A DNA stretch of 44,945 nucleotides from Puniceicoccales bacterium (GTDB lineage: Bacteria; Verrucomicrobiota; Verrucomicrobiia; Opitutales; JAIRKQ01): NCBI GenBank assembly GCA_031283685.1, contig JAITBI010000027.1, positions 1 through 44,945 of the forward strand. The letters run 5' to 3'. Both the position numbers and the translations under genes were made by a program. Below are positions 26,806-35,047 of the stretch, in pieces. Position 1 is the first letter of the stretch, and every line of letters starts with the position of its first letter. The notes beneath the pieces were generated by a model. The model was not told the origin of the DNA. It did not search any database and saw nothing but the letters and a program-made list of their open reading frames with translations.

Positions 26806-27324
26806 TTATCTATATACTTGCGTTTGTGCATTTGTGTCGACGGTGATATAGCATTCTTGGCCATCAAGCAAAAATCTCAACTGGAAAGGGGGGGAAAATT
26901 TTTCTTCGAAAATCACTTTCTCTTGTGGTATATTGCCAGCTTGAAAGGAATTCTTTGGTAAGTTTGAGCTCCTACAATTCGAAGGAAAGTTTACCAACTT
27001 ACATTCCGAAATTCTCGAATCTAGCCTTTTGCTATATTTTTTCTCCAAGTAGTAGTAGTCGCGATTTTTTTTGACTTCTAATTCTTTTCCCCCTTCCAAA
27101 GTAAGAATGGCCGGAGCCTTGTATACGCCTAGTGCTCCTGAAGCCATAGAATGTAATCTTGCTAGAAATACAGCTTCAGAAAGAGCAACCTTTGTCCTAT
27201 AAACAACATCATCCTTGGATCTAAATGGCTTAATGGCAAAGCAGGCCGCAAACGCCCCCATTAGCGCTAGGATAAATATTAACTCTACCAGGCTGAATCC
27301 TAGCCGTTGTCTGTTTCCTCCCAT
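26806..27324 (-). CDS. Type II secretion/pilus pseudopilin, GspH-like
   Basis: From ATG 27324 the protein has 172 residues with a nine-residue leader (MGGNRQRLG) followed by FSLVELIFILALMGAF, the class III prepilin signal with Glu+5. A longer frame reaching 27423 overlaps the G-like gene and puts extra residues ahead of the leader, so I reject it. The globular part contains YRTKVALSEAVFLARLHSMAS, typical of the H pseudopilin helix region, and a C-terminal beta-rich part ending in VDTNAQTQVYR. It is second in the G-H-I run. Confidence 0.72.
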   Translation of the reverse strand: MGGNRQRLGFSLVELIFILALMGAFAACFAIKPFRSKDDVVYRTKVALSEAVFLARLHSMASGALGVYKAPAILTLEGGKELEVKKNRDYYYLEKKYSKRLDSRISECKLVNFPSNCRSSNLPKNSFQAGNIPQEKVIFEEKFSPPFQLRFLLDGQECYITVDTNAQTQVYR

Positions 27325-27394
27325 GACATTTTTTGATAAAACACCAAAAGCACCTGGTATTAAATAATTTTCGAACTTATCACCGACCCAAAAA

Positions 27395-27781
27395 TTATGG
27401 AATATATGGCGCCAAATCAACAACGACAGGGTTGACTAAATTGGCTGCTCCACTGCTTTTATCGACCTCGATTGTTACTGTTTTACCGCTCACAGCGAAC
27501 TCATATGCTTTACCAAAAGCATCGTTTATATCACCCAATCCAAGGGCTGTAGCTGTCAGATCAGTTGTAGAATCAGGTACTTTGCCAAGCAATGAAGCTT
27601 TTGAAATGATAGCTGTTTTGATCCGTCCCGTCATATCTATTTTCGTTTGATTGACTAGAGCTGCGTTACGTCCACCCATTGTGCCTTTTGTAAGCATGGC
27701 AACTATACCTGCCAAAATCACGAGAACAATCAGTATTTCTACCAGTGTAAAACCACGACTTTTTTTATTTAAAATATTCAT
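27395..27781 (-). CDS. Major pseudopilin, GspG-like
   Basis: From ATG 27781 the protein has 128 residues: the leader MNILNKKSRG, then FTLVEILIVLVILAGIVAML, a classical prepilin helix with Glu+5. The C-terminal part has DAFGKAYEFAVSGKTVTIEV, which corresponds to the D-x-W/F-G-x-x-Y-x-Y segment of GspG. Sixteen further in-frame bases up to 27820 overlap the end of ispG and would place residues before the leader. The G pseudopilin forms the body of the periplasmic pseudopilus. It follows ispG closely and may share its transcript. Confidence 0.8.
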   Translation of the reverse strand: MNILNKKSRGFTLVEILIVLVILAGIVAMLTKGTMGGRNAALVNQTKIDMTGRIKTAIISKASLLGKVPDSTTDLTATALGLGDINDAFGKAYEFAVSGKTVTIEVDKSSGAANLVNPVVVDLAPYIP

Positions 27782-27806
27782 AGTGAATGAATATTGTATG
27801 GGATAG

Positions 27807-28970
27807 TTATACTCTGTCAAGTTTTAATCGACAAATTTTTGTTAAATTTTTACAGATTTCTTTCCACGAAACATTTTTCAGGACACAATTCTTATTTTGA
27901 TATAGGGACAGGGTGCCATTTGGACTGCCAATAATTGCAAAATCGGCATCCCCCGCTTCCCCTAGGCCGTTGACCATACATCCCATCACAGCGATCTTCA
28001 AATTTTTAGCACTTGGCAGTTTTTCTAATTGTGTTCTGAGTTTTCCAAGAACGGACTGAATGTCATAGGATGTGCGACCGCAGGATGGACATGCGATGAA
28101 TTCTATGCCATAACGCCTCGCCCCACACCCTTGCAAAATGTTCTTTGCGACCTCTATTTCCCTGGTTGGATCTTCCGTCAACGAAACCCGAAGTGTGTCC
28201 CCGATGCCATCCATCAGAAGGCACCCTATGCCAATTGCTGATTTTATGCGGGCGTAATCCCCATTGCCAGACTCCGTAACCCCGAGATGAATAGGGTAAT
28301 AGCTTCCCATTTCATCGAGCTTGGAACAAGCTAGGCGATTGGCAGCTATCATTTTTTTTGCATCGCTGGCTTTAAACGAAAGAATGATGTTTTCAAATTG
28401 AACTTCCCGGGCCACCTCCAGGCACTCCTTGGCACTTTCCCACATGGCAACGTCCCCATGCCCAAATTTATAAACTATACGTGGAGCCAAAGACCCATGA
28501 TTAATTCCGATCCGCACGGATTTTTTTAAATCTTTTGCCTTTTGGAAAAATTTGCCCAAGGATTTTTGCAATTTGTTTTTCCCCACGAAGAATTCATCAT
28601 CCACAAACGATTTGGGTCCCATTAACCTGTCGGAAAAATTTCCTGCATTTATGCGAACCTTATCGGCCACTTCCAGGCAGTCCAAAGCAATGGCTGGAGA
28701 AAAATGCACATCGGCTACCATGGGGATTGGAATGTTCTTGGCCCGTAGAATTTTTCTGATTTCAGCGAAAAACTTTACATCCTCTAGGTTCGTTACCGCT
28801 AGCCGAATAATTTCACACCCACCTTCGAACAATTCACAGATTTGCCTCACATTGCCTTCCACGTTTTTCGTGGGAATATTCGTCATCGATTGGATACTAA
28901 TGTCATTGTTTCCACCAACACCAACATGGCCGATAACCACTTCCTTCGTTTGCCTACGTTTAGCGATCAT
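27807..28970 (-). CDS. ispG: 4-hydroxy-3-methylbut-2-en-1-yl diphosphate synthase
   Basis: IspG converts MEcPP to HMBPP in the MEP pathway using a [4Fe-4S] cluster. The 387 residues comprise the N-terminal TIM-barrel (GGNNDISIQSMTNI; MVADVHFSP; VRINAGNF) and the C-terminal cluster domain with the cysteine motifs CPSCGRT and GCMVNGLGEAGDAD. It is the compact two-domain form without a plant-type insertion. The start overlaps the rseP stop by 11 bases, indicating coupling. The reductant (ferredoxin or flavodoxin) is not encoded nearby. Confidence 0.97.
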   Translation of the reverse strand: MIAKRRQTKEVVIGHVGVGGNNDISIQSMTNIPTKNVEGNVRQICELFEGGCEIIRLAVTNLEDVKFFAEIRKILRAKNIPIPMVADVHFSPAIALDCLEVADKVRINAGNFSDRLMGPKSFVDDEFFVGKNKLQKSLGKFFQKAKDLKKSVRIGINHGSLAPRIVYKFGHGDVAMWESAKECLEVAREVQFENIILSFKASDAKKMIAANRLACSKLDEMGSYYPIHLGVTESGNGDYARIKSAIGIGCLLMDGIGDTLRVSLTEDPTREIEVAKNILQGCGARRYGIEFIACPSCGRTSYDIQSVLGKLRTQLEKLPSAKNLKIAVMGCMVNGLGEAGDADFAIIGSPNGTLSLYQNKNCVLKNVSWKEICKNLTKICRLKLDRV

Positions 28971-30717
28971 GGTGTATGATTAGCCGGGATTCCCTTTGAT
29001 TTTCGAAGATTACTTGCCTTTCAGCCCACATGCGCCTAAAGTCGAAAAAAGTAACATAGGTCAATAGTGCGACCAGCAGAGCAAAAAACACGATCTGCAC
29101 CTTTGCCAAAACCTTATTCAGAGATTTCCACGTTGTAAACCTTTCCAATAGAGCAATGGTAATTATACCGCCATCCAACACAGGCAAAGGTAGCAAGTTC
29201 AAAATCGCTAGATTTACATTGATCAAAATTACAAAACACAGCAAGGCGAGAAAACTGTCTTTTGCAAATGTATGCAAAGCTTTTATCAGGCCAGCCGGCC
29301 CCATCAAGTGTTTTGCAGAGATGCTAGAGCTTTTACTAAACAGGCTACCAAGAGTTTTAAAGGTAATATCCATCGAATCGACGATTTGCTGGACTGGTGT
29401 TGGCCTATGGATTATCCAGTGGGGCTCAAATACTATGCCACACATATGGTCAAATTTCGTATCAGACAAATGAATGTCGGTAATTTTTTCTATGGAAAGT
29501 TCTCGCTCTCCAGATTTTGTAAAAATTCTTAGTATCGCTTGATCATTATTCCTAAGGGCATTGCCAATTTCATCCAGGGAAAATATCCTGTTTCCCCCCA
29601 AAGCAACCAATTGGTCTCCATTGGAAATACCATTTTTTTCCAAAAACTTTTCGCTGCTGCAAAAAATTTGTACACGCGAAAAATTTTGCCGTAGATCTTG
29701 ATTCAACGACATAATGTCGTCATCCGCTGGGATAAAATCAAGTTTTAAACGTTTTTTCGAAAAAGCTAATCCGCAAAAAGGTTTCCTGACAGCTAATTTT
29801 ACAACTGGAACATTAACAGTCTGAAAATTCCCATTGCGCTCAATCCCCATGGCAATGGTTCCATTCTTTGAGGCCATATCACGCAATGTTTGCACATGAA
29901 ACAGAGGAACACCATTGGCCGACACTAGGCGATCTCCTTTTTTAAGCTCCAATACCTGTGTCTTATCCAAATGCCGTAAGTCACTAACAATTAATGTTTG
30001 TTTGGGATGGACTCCAATGACCCTAAATGCATCATGTTGTTGCTTGGAATAGGAGATGAGCACAGGATTTACTGACACTTGTAGCCTTACACCGTCGCGC
30101 TCGATTTCAAGGGTCGTCAATGGTTCCCTACGGTTGTCTTTTTTATTTCCAAGGGCGATAAATTGCACGATCTCATCGAATTTTTTGACCCTATGCCCGT
30201 CTACGGACAAAATTTTATCGTTCGGAAGAATCCCAGCCTTGGACGCCGGAGACTGAGCCTGGTTCCCATCGTGCATGGTTAACATTGGCGCAACATACCC
30301 GACAGTGGTCGTAAGTTCCTCTTCCAAGACTGGAAGGCCGATGAAATAGATAACAATTGCCAAACCAAACGCCAACAGCATATTGGCTAGTGGCCCTGCA
30401 AATGCGGCAATAACCTTGTCGCAGCAAGTAGCCGGTTTCGCATCATCTGGCAAATCAAATTTTCCTTCGATCTCATGTAAATCAGCCAACTGGGGGATCG
30501 CCACATATCCCCCAAAAGGTAGCAGAGAAATTACGAATTCTGTTTCCTGAACCTTAAATCCAAATATCTTTGGACCAAAACCAATGGAAAACTTCGGGAC
30601 GAACAGCCCTCTCTTTTTTGCCAGCACATAGTGTCCTATTTCGTGGATTAGAATCGACCCTCCAAAAAATATTATTACCAATAAAATTGGTACCAGACGG
30701 ATTAGGAATGCCTTCAT
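28960..30717 (-). CDS. rseP: Site-2 intramembrane zinc protease RseP, three PDZ domains
   Basis: RseP-family proteases cut anti-sigma factors and signal-peptide remnants within the inner membrane. From ATG 30717 the protein has 585 residues. The active-site HEIGH is at 25-29 in the first helix, and the third catalytic residue is in LPVLDGG near the C-terminus. RseP is usually about 450 residues. The extra length is a series of three PDZ-like segments, with cores near SKAGILPNDKILSVDGH, ELKKGDRLVSANGVPL and EKNGISNGDQLVALGG. In-frame TTG and GTG codons at 30738 and 30735 would lengthen the protein by seven or six residues. The gene order pgpA-rseP-ispG has close spacing, and the ispG overlap suggests cotranscription. 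Confidence 0.93.
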   Translation of the reverse strand: MKAFLIRLVPILLVIIFFGGSILIHEIGHYVLAKKRGLFVPKFSIGFGPKIFGFKVQETEFVISLLPFGGYVAIPQLADLHEIEGKFDLPDDAKPATCCDKVIAAFAGPLANMLLAFGLAIVIYFIGLPVLEEELTTTVGYVAPMLTMHDGNQAQSPASKAGILPNDKILSVDGHRVKKFDEIVQFIALGNKKDNRREPLTTLEIERDGVRLQVSVNPVLISYSKQQHDAFRVIGVHPKQTLIVSDLRHLDKTQVLELKKGDRLVSANGVPLFHVQTLRDMASKNGTIAMGIERNGNFQTVNVPVVKLAVRKPFCGLAFSKKRLKLDFIPADDDIMSLNQDLRQNFSRVQIFCSSEKFLEKNGISNGDQLVALGGNRIFSLDEIGNALRNNDQAILRIFTKSGERELSIEKITDIHLSDTKFDHMCGIVFEPHWIIHRPTPVQQIVDSMDITFKTLGSLFSKSSSISAKHLMGPAGLIKALHTFAKDSFLALLCFVILINVNLAILNLLPLPVLDGGIITIALLERFTTWKSLNKVLAKVQIVFFALLVALLTYVTFFDFRRMWAERQVIFENQRESRLIIHHDR

Positions 30718-30738
30718 CTTCTTAGAAAGTGTCACCAA

Positions 30739-31218
30739 CTACAAAATAGTCAAGCAAATCAAAATCATGGTAACATTTGTATAGGCTGCCGCAATGATAT
30801 CGTCGACAACAATACCTATTCCTCCCGAAAAATTCTGTGATTTTTTTATACCAAAGGGTTTCAAAACATCAAAGATACGAAATATGATAAAACCAAGCAC
30901 CCAAATTTTCCACATGGCAATTGTCGCCGGGATGAAATGTTTTATGCCCAGGAAACAAATGGGCATCGCAACGAACTCATCGAGGATAACACAGCTTGGA
31001 TCTTTTTCTTCCATCACTTTTTCTGCCATGTCACAAATGACGATGGCCAACAAAATAACGGCGATGAGCATAAAGATCATAGAAAAAACTGACAAGTTTT
31101 GTATGAGGATAATATGAAACAGTAATCCCATAAACGACCCCAGTGTTCCTGGCATAATTGAGAATTTCCCAAGGCCAAACAATGTGGCCGTGTTGATAAT
31201 AACATTTTCCAAAATCAT
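30739..31218 (-). CDS. pgpA: Phosphatidylglycerophosphatase A
   Basis: PgpA dephosphorylates phosphatidylglycerophosphate to phosphatidylglycerol in the inner membrane. Starting at ATG 31218 gives 159 residues; a TTG at 31227 would add three. The family motifs are GKFSIMPGTLGSFMG, the acidic VILDEFVAMP, FRIFDVLKPFGIKK and GIGIVVDDIIAA. About four membrane segments are visible. It lies 21 bases before rseP. A perfect hairpin lies just upstream of its start. Confidence 0.9.
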   Translation of the reverse strand: MILENVIINTATLFGLGKFSIMPGTLGSFMGLLFHIILIQNLSVFSMIFMLIAVILLAIVICDMAEKVMEEKDPSCVILDEFVAMPICFLGIKHFIPATIAMWKIWVLGFIIFRIFDVLKPFGIKKSQNFSGGIGIVVDDIIAAAYTNVTMILICLTIL

Positions 31219-31231
31219 TGGCAACAAGATG

Positions 31232-31256
31232 TTCTTTCAATGGAAAATTGAAAGAA
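31232..31256 (-). promoter_or_regulatory. Perfect 10-bp inverted repeat before pgpA
   Basis: TTCTTTCAAT and ATTGAAAGAA are exact reverse complements separated by five bases. The hairpin lies between the tsaC stop and the pgpA start, 13 bases before the ATG, so its downstream arm covers the expected ribosome binding region. No T-run follows on the minus strand, so it is more likely a translational control or mRNA-processing element than a terminator, or a protein-binding site. Confidence 0.4.
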
Positions 31257-31334
31257 GAATATTGCAACACTATCAAAGAATTTTTTCCTGTCCATTTTTA
31301 TTTTGCCGTTGATTGCCGAGTATGTTTTGGGTGT

Positions 31335-32330
31335 TCATTGCTTAAATTTCTCAGCTGCCCGGGATAGCCTATCGTCGATAGCTATACCAATTCCTGTACG
31401 TTGAGGCCGTTCGCACAAAATGGTATCATAGTGTACCGAATCAAGCCGTTGGAGAGTAGAAAACAGGTTCTTGGCCACCATGTCTAAATTGCCATCGTCG
31501 CTAAACCAAAGGATAGCTTTGAGAGGGAGTTGTAATTTTTCCGCAATTCCATCGACATTTTTCGGTTTTTGCATAAACACAATAGCCGTTTTCCCAGCGA
31601 GATACTGCGAAAGATTCCTGTTACGGTCAAAAAGGATCAGGCGAGTATTTGTACAATAGTGCTGTTTCAGTTGGCCAGGGGCATTTGGACTTTTGGAAAC
31701 AATTTGCGCATCATAGTCGATAACATCTTCTTCCAAAACTTTGGAAATGGTATCGGCGGTTATCGCTCCCGGCCTCAAAATCTTAGGAACCATGCTGGTT
31801 ATATCTAAAATTGTCGATTCCAGGCCAACGGTACATTCGCCACCATCAAGCATGATTTTTACCCTATTGCCAAGGGTTGCCTTTACTTGTCCAATGCAGG
31901 TCGGACTAACATAGCCAAACGGATTGGCACTTGGAGCAGCCAGGGGCAGATCAGAGTCCAACAGGACTGCTCGAAAAATTGGATGATCGGGACACCGGAT
32001 TGCAACGGTGTTAAAATCAGAGGTTACAATGTCCGGAATGATTGCCTTTTTGGGGAGAATGATGGTAATTGGACCTGGCCAAAATGCTCCAGTTATTTTT
32101 TCAACGCGTACTGAATATTTTTTCACATAACTATATCGTTCTAGCCAGGAACTATCTAGCACGTGCAAAATCAATGGGTTATTTAATGGACGACCTTTGA
32201 TGGTAAAAATTTTCCTAACAGCTTCTTCATCGAGTGCATTGGCGGCGAGACCGTAGACAGTTTCTGTTGGCAAAACAACAACTCCTCCTCCCTTCAATTC
32301 CCGGGATGCGGCAGCAATATCAGCATTCAT
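31335..32330 (-). CDS. L-threonylcarbamoyladenylate synthase (Sua5/TsaC2)
   Basis: The enzyme makes threonylcarbamoyl-AMP for the t6A37 modification of ANN-decoding tRNAs. The 331 residues are the long Sua5 form: a YrdC domain (about 1-200, with LPTETVYGLAANA, KGRPLNNPLI, the SAN motif in AAPSANPFG and GLESTILD), the linker SPNAPGQLKQHY, which closes the active site, and a Sua5 domain to the end (ERPQRTGIGIAIDDRLSRAA). The start ATG 32330 follows a GAG. It sits 9 bases after rpsR, so both may be in one translation-related transcript. Confidence 0.95.
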   Translation of the reverse strand: MNADIAAASRELKGGGVVVLPTETVYGLAANALDEEAVRKIFTIKGRPLNNPLILHVLDSSWLERYSYVKKYSVRVEKITGAFWPGPITIILPKKAIIPDIVTSDFNTVAIRCPDHPIFRAVLLDSDLPLAAPSANPFGYVSPTCIGQVKATLGNRVKIMLDGGECTVGLESTILDITSMVPKILRPGAITADTISKVLEEDVIDYDAQIVSKSPNAPGQLKQHYCTNTRLILFDRNRNLSQYLAGKTAIVFMQKPKNVDGIAEKLQLPLKAILWFSDDGNLDMVAKNLFSTLQRLDSVHYDTILCERPQRTGIGIAIDDRLSRAAEKFKQ

Positions 32331-32339
32331 AGGAACGCT

Positions 32340-32576
32340 CTATTTCATCAGAAGCATATTGCGGGCCCGTTTTATCATCCGCGTGACATGGCGTTGTTGA
32401 TGTGCTGTTAATCCGGTAAACTTCCGTGCCAAAATTTTCCCTGTTCCTGTAACAACCATGGATAATTTCTCCACATCCGTATACTTCAGTTCCAATGGAG
32501 AAACGTTTTTTATCAATTGTGACTCTGTGCTGGCTTCTTCTTCCATTGCCTGCAAATCAATGGGAAGGTACGACAT
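32340..32576 (-). CDS. rpsR: 30S ribosomal protein S18
   Basis: S18 binds the platform of the 30S subunit with S6. From ATG 32576 the protein has 78 residues; an in-frame TTG at 32588 adds four. The C-terminal half holds the family core: LKYTDVEKLSMVVTGTGKIL, then the signature RKFTGLTAHQQRHVTRMIKRAR. The N-terminal 25 residues are not conserved. S18 genes normally lie with rpsF, ssb or rplI; here the neighbours are tsaC and sucD, an unusual site. There is no second copy in the window, so I expect this to be the functional gene. Confidence 0.88.
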   Translation of the reverse strand: MSYLPIDLQAMEEEASTESQLIKNVSPLELKYTDVEKLSMVVTGTGKILARKFTGLTAHQQRHVTRMIKRARNMLLMK

Positions 32577-32747
32577 TTTGCAAGACAAAAATTAAAAAAC
32601 GAGATATAATTAGGCGTGAAAATGATTTTAAAATCAAAAATTTCTACTAGGAGAAGAATAATGATCTCCGAAATATCAATCGGAAGGATCACACTGCTAA
32701 TCAAACATTGAGAGATGTTGAAATTCTTTGCACAGACAAGGTAAGGC

Positions 32748-33626
32748 TCATTTGCTATAGATAGAAAATAAAGCTTCTGCCATCTTTGAAGGAATTTCTG
32801 CAATTGCAACACCGGCATCGCGGAGGGCTGCCAATTTGCTTTCAGCACTTCCATATTTGCCGGATACTATTGCCCCTGCGTGTCCCATGCGACGGCCTTG
32901 GGGCGCACTTGTTCCAGCAATGAACGCGGCGACTGGTTTTTTGACATGTTGCTTTATATAGGCAGCCGCAAGTTCTTCAGAATTTCCTCCGATTTCTCCC
33001 ACCATCAAAATCGCTTCGGTTTCCGGATCAGCATTGAACATTTTTATCACATCCAGGTGTGTCATCCCGATAATTTGGTCACCTCCAATACCAACGCATG
33101 TTGACTGGCCGCTGCCTCGTTGGGTCACCTGCCAGACTGCCTCATAGGTAAGTGTTCCCGACCGCGAAACGATTCCAATGGGTCCAGGCCTGTGAATATA
33201 GGCCGGCATGATTCCAATTTTACATCGCTGGCCAGGGGAGATTATTCCAGGACAGTTTGGGCCAACAAGGCGCGAATTAGAATGTTCCAACGCCACGCTT
33301 ACCCTAACCATATCCAGTACAGGAATCCCTTCCGTTATGCAAACTATGAGCTTTAAATTTGCTTCGATGCATTCCGTGATCGACGCGACTGCAAACATGG
33401 GAGGTACGAAGATCAAAGCCGTGTCGACTCCTTCATTGATTACACTTTCCTGAACCGAATTAAAAATCGGAACATTACTTGCCGTTATTTGACCACCTTT
33501 ACCCGGGGTAACCCCTGCCACTATTTTAGTTCCAAACTCCAGACACTGGTTTGAGTGAAATGTTCCAGCTTTTCCGGTAATTCCACAGACTACCACACGT
33601 GTTTCTTTGTTGACCAAGATACTCAT
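32748..33626 (-). CDS. sucD: Succinate-CoA ligase subunit alpha
   Basis: SucD carries the phosphohistidine and CoA-binding site of succinyl-CoA synthetase in the TCA cycle. The 292 residues contain the N-terminal Rossmann fold ([14 protein letters not shown]), the [13 protein letters not shown] block and the active-site histidine in [18 protein letters not shown]. It starts 22 bases after sucC, the usual C-D order. It is followed by a 171-base gap before rpsR that includes a 14-base AT palindrome. Confidence 0.97.
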   Translation of the reverse strand: MSILVNKETRVVVCGITGKAGTFHSNQCLEFGTKIVAGVTPGKGGQITASNVPIFNSVQESVINEGVDTALIFVPPMFAVASITECIEANLKLIVCITEGIPVLDMVRVSVALEHSNSRLVGPNCPGIISPGQRCKIGIMPAYIHRPGPIGIVSRSGTLTYEAVWQVTQRGSGQSTCVGIGGDQIIGMTHLDVIKMFNADPETEAILMVGEIGGNSEELAAAYIKQHVKKPVAAFIAGTSAPQGRRMGHAGAIVSGKYGSAESKLAALRDAGVAIAEIPSKMAEALFSIYSK

Positions 33627-33648
33627 TTGTTAAGTTCTAAATTAATTA

Positions 33649-34833
33649 TTATTTGCACAGGTTAACGATTGTATTGGCAGCATCATCGAGGTCATCGGCA
33701 AAGGTAATTCTTAGTCCACTGCTGTTTAATACCTCTTTCCCTTCTCTGACATTTGTACCTTCAAAACGAACAACCATGGGAATAGACAATAGGGTTGCCT
33801 GGGCGGCGTTTACAATCCCTTGTGCCACCGCATCGCATTTTACAATCCCTCCAAAAATGTTAACAACAATTCCCCTAATATTTGGATTTTTAAGGATGAT
33901 TTTAAAAGCACGGGTGATCTGCCCCTCATTTGCTCCTCCTCCAATGTCCAAAAAATTTGCTGGTTGCCCCCCATGGTACTGTATTAGATCCATCGTTGCC
34001 ATGGCAAGTCCAGCTCCATTTACTAAACATGCAATATTACCATCGAGGGCAATATAATTCAAATTATACTGCAACGCTTCCACTTCATTTGGATTTTCTT
34101 CCTCGATATCACGCAGTTTTACAATATCTGGGTGGCGTGGGAGAGCACTATCATCGAAATTTATTTTCGAATCAATTGCTAGAAAATGCCCACTTTTATC
34201 TAAAACAAGTGGGTTAATCTCAATTAGAGAACAGTCTTTGACTATAAACAGTGCGTATAGTTGCAATAGCAAGTCGGATAATTCCTGGGTTTGTTCTGTG
34301 GTTAATCTTATTCGGCTGGCCAACTCTTTTATTTGACTAATCGTCAGTCCCATGGAGGGTTCGATGATGATTTTATGTAATTTTTCCGGTGATTTGTCGG
34401 CTATGGCCTCTATGTTAACGCCTCCTTCCGTGGAAAGCATTAGCACAGGCCTTCGAAGATTTCTGTCGACCAAGATCGCGACGTAGTACTCCCGTGAAAA
34501 TCTTACCGGCTCTACCAAATATACTTTGTGGACAACTTTACCGCCATTTCCAGTTTGCTTGGTTACCAATGTATTTCCGAGCATGTTTTTAATAACATAA
34601 AAGGCTTCTTTTTTGGAAGAGGCAAATTTTACACCTCCATGACCAAGGTCATTTTTAAAATGCCCGGCTCCTCTCCCGCCAGCATGGATTTGGGCTTTGA
34701 CACAGATCTTGTCAAAATGCAACGCACCCAGAATAGCCTGACAATCATCCTTCGAAGCTATCATCACTCCAAATGGCACTGGTATGTTGAATTCCTTTAA
34801 TAAATTTTGTGCCTGATATTCATGGATATTCAT
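33649..34833 (-). CDS. sucC: Succinate-CoA ligase subunit beta
   Basis: SucC holds the ATP-grasp nucleotide-binding domain of succinyl-CoA synthetase. The 394 residues show MNIHEYQAQNLLKEFNIPVP at the start, the ATP-grasp residues in KAQIHAGGRGAG, the acidic Mg2+ sites in LIEINPL and the C-terminal NGAGLAMATMDLI / FLDIGGGA / NIFGGIVKCDAVA blocks. It is the first gene of the sucCD unit. A promoter-like TATAAT lies about 50 bases upstream. Confidence 0.97.
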   Translation of the reverse strand: MNIHEYQAQNLLKEFNIPVPFGVMIASKDDCQAILGALHFDKICVKAQIHAGGRGAGHFKNDLGHGGVKFASSKKEAFYVIKNMLGNTLVTKQTGNGGKVVHKVYLVEPVRFSREYYVAILVDRNLRRPVLMLSTEGGVNIEAIADKSPEKLHKIIIEPSMGLTISQIKELASRIRLTTEQTQELSDLLLQLYALFIVKDCSLIEINPLVLDKSGHFLAIDSKINFDDSALPRHPDIVKLRDIEEENPNEVEALQYNLNYIALDGNIACLVNGAGLAMATMDLIQYHGGQPANFLDIGGGANEGQITRAFKIILKNPNIRGIVVNIFGGIVKCDAVAQGIVNAAQATLLSIPMVVRFEGTNVREGKEVLNSSGLRITFADDLDDAANTIVNLCK

Positions 34834-34885
34834 AAACCACTGGCCAACAATATGACAGCAATTCTACACCATACAACATTTTTCT

Positions 34886-34891
34886 ATTATA
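34886..34891 (-). promoter_or_regulatory. Promoter -10 box for sucCD
   Basis: On the minus strand a perfect TATAAT occurs with CTT before it. With 17-base spacing the -35 position is CAATTA, which is weak. A start of transcription near 34879 would leave a leader of about 46 bases to the sucC ATG. It is the best -10 match in the divergent sucC/response-regulator interval. Confidence 0.45.
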
Positions 34892-34998
34892 AAGTGTTTT
34901 GTCCCATGTAATTGGTTCGCAATATTTGACCTCCTTAGGGCGTATTTATGGAGAATTTTTACAAAAAGCAGTTTTCTTTGGGAAAAATGTTTATTTTA

Positions 34999-35029
34999 TT
35001 GACTTTTAAAAATTCCCATATTAGAGAAT
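34999..35029 (+). promoter_or_regulatory. Possible promoter for the response regulator gene
   Basis: TTGACT at 34999-35004 is a good -35 match. The -10 is unclear: TAGAGA at 17-base spacing or GAGAAT at 19. The transcript would begin only about 15 bases before the ATG at 35048, leaving no room for a normal ribosome binding site, and none is visible. Confidence 0.35.
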
Positions 35030-35047
35030 AACCAATTTTTCATTCAA

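Noticed and set aside
32625-32642. AT-rich palindrome TGATTTTAAAATCA between sucD and rpsR
   Set aside because: It is perfect but very AT-rich and self-complementary without loop or T-run. It is not convincing as a terminator or operator.
32661-32711. 16-codon plus-strand frame preceded by AGGAGA between sucD and rpsR
   Set aside because: It is antisense in a minus-strand operon region, very short and without recognisable product. The good ribosome site is probably chance.
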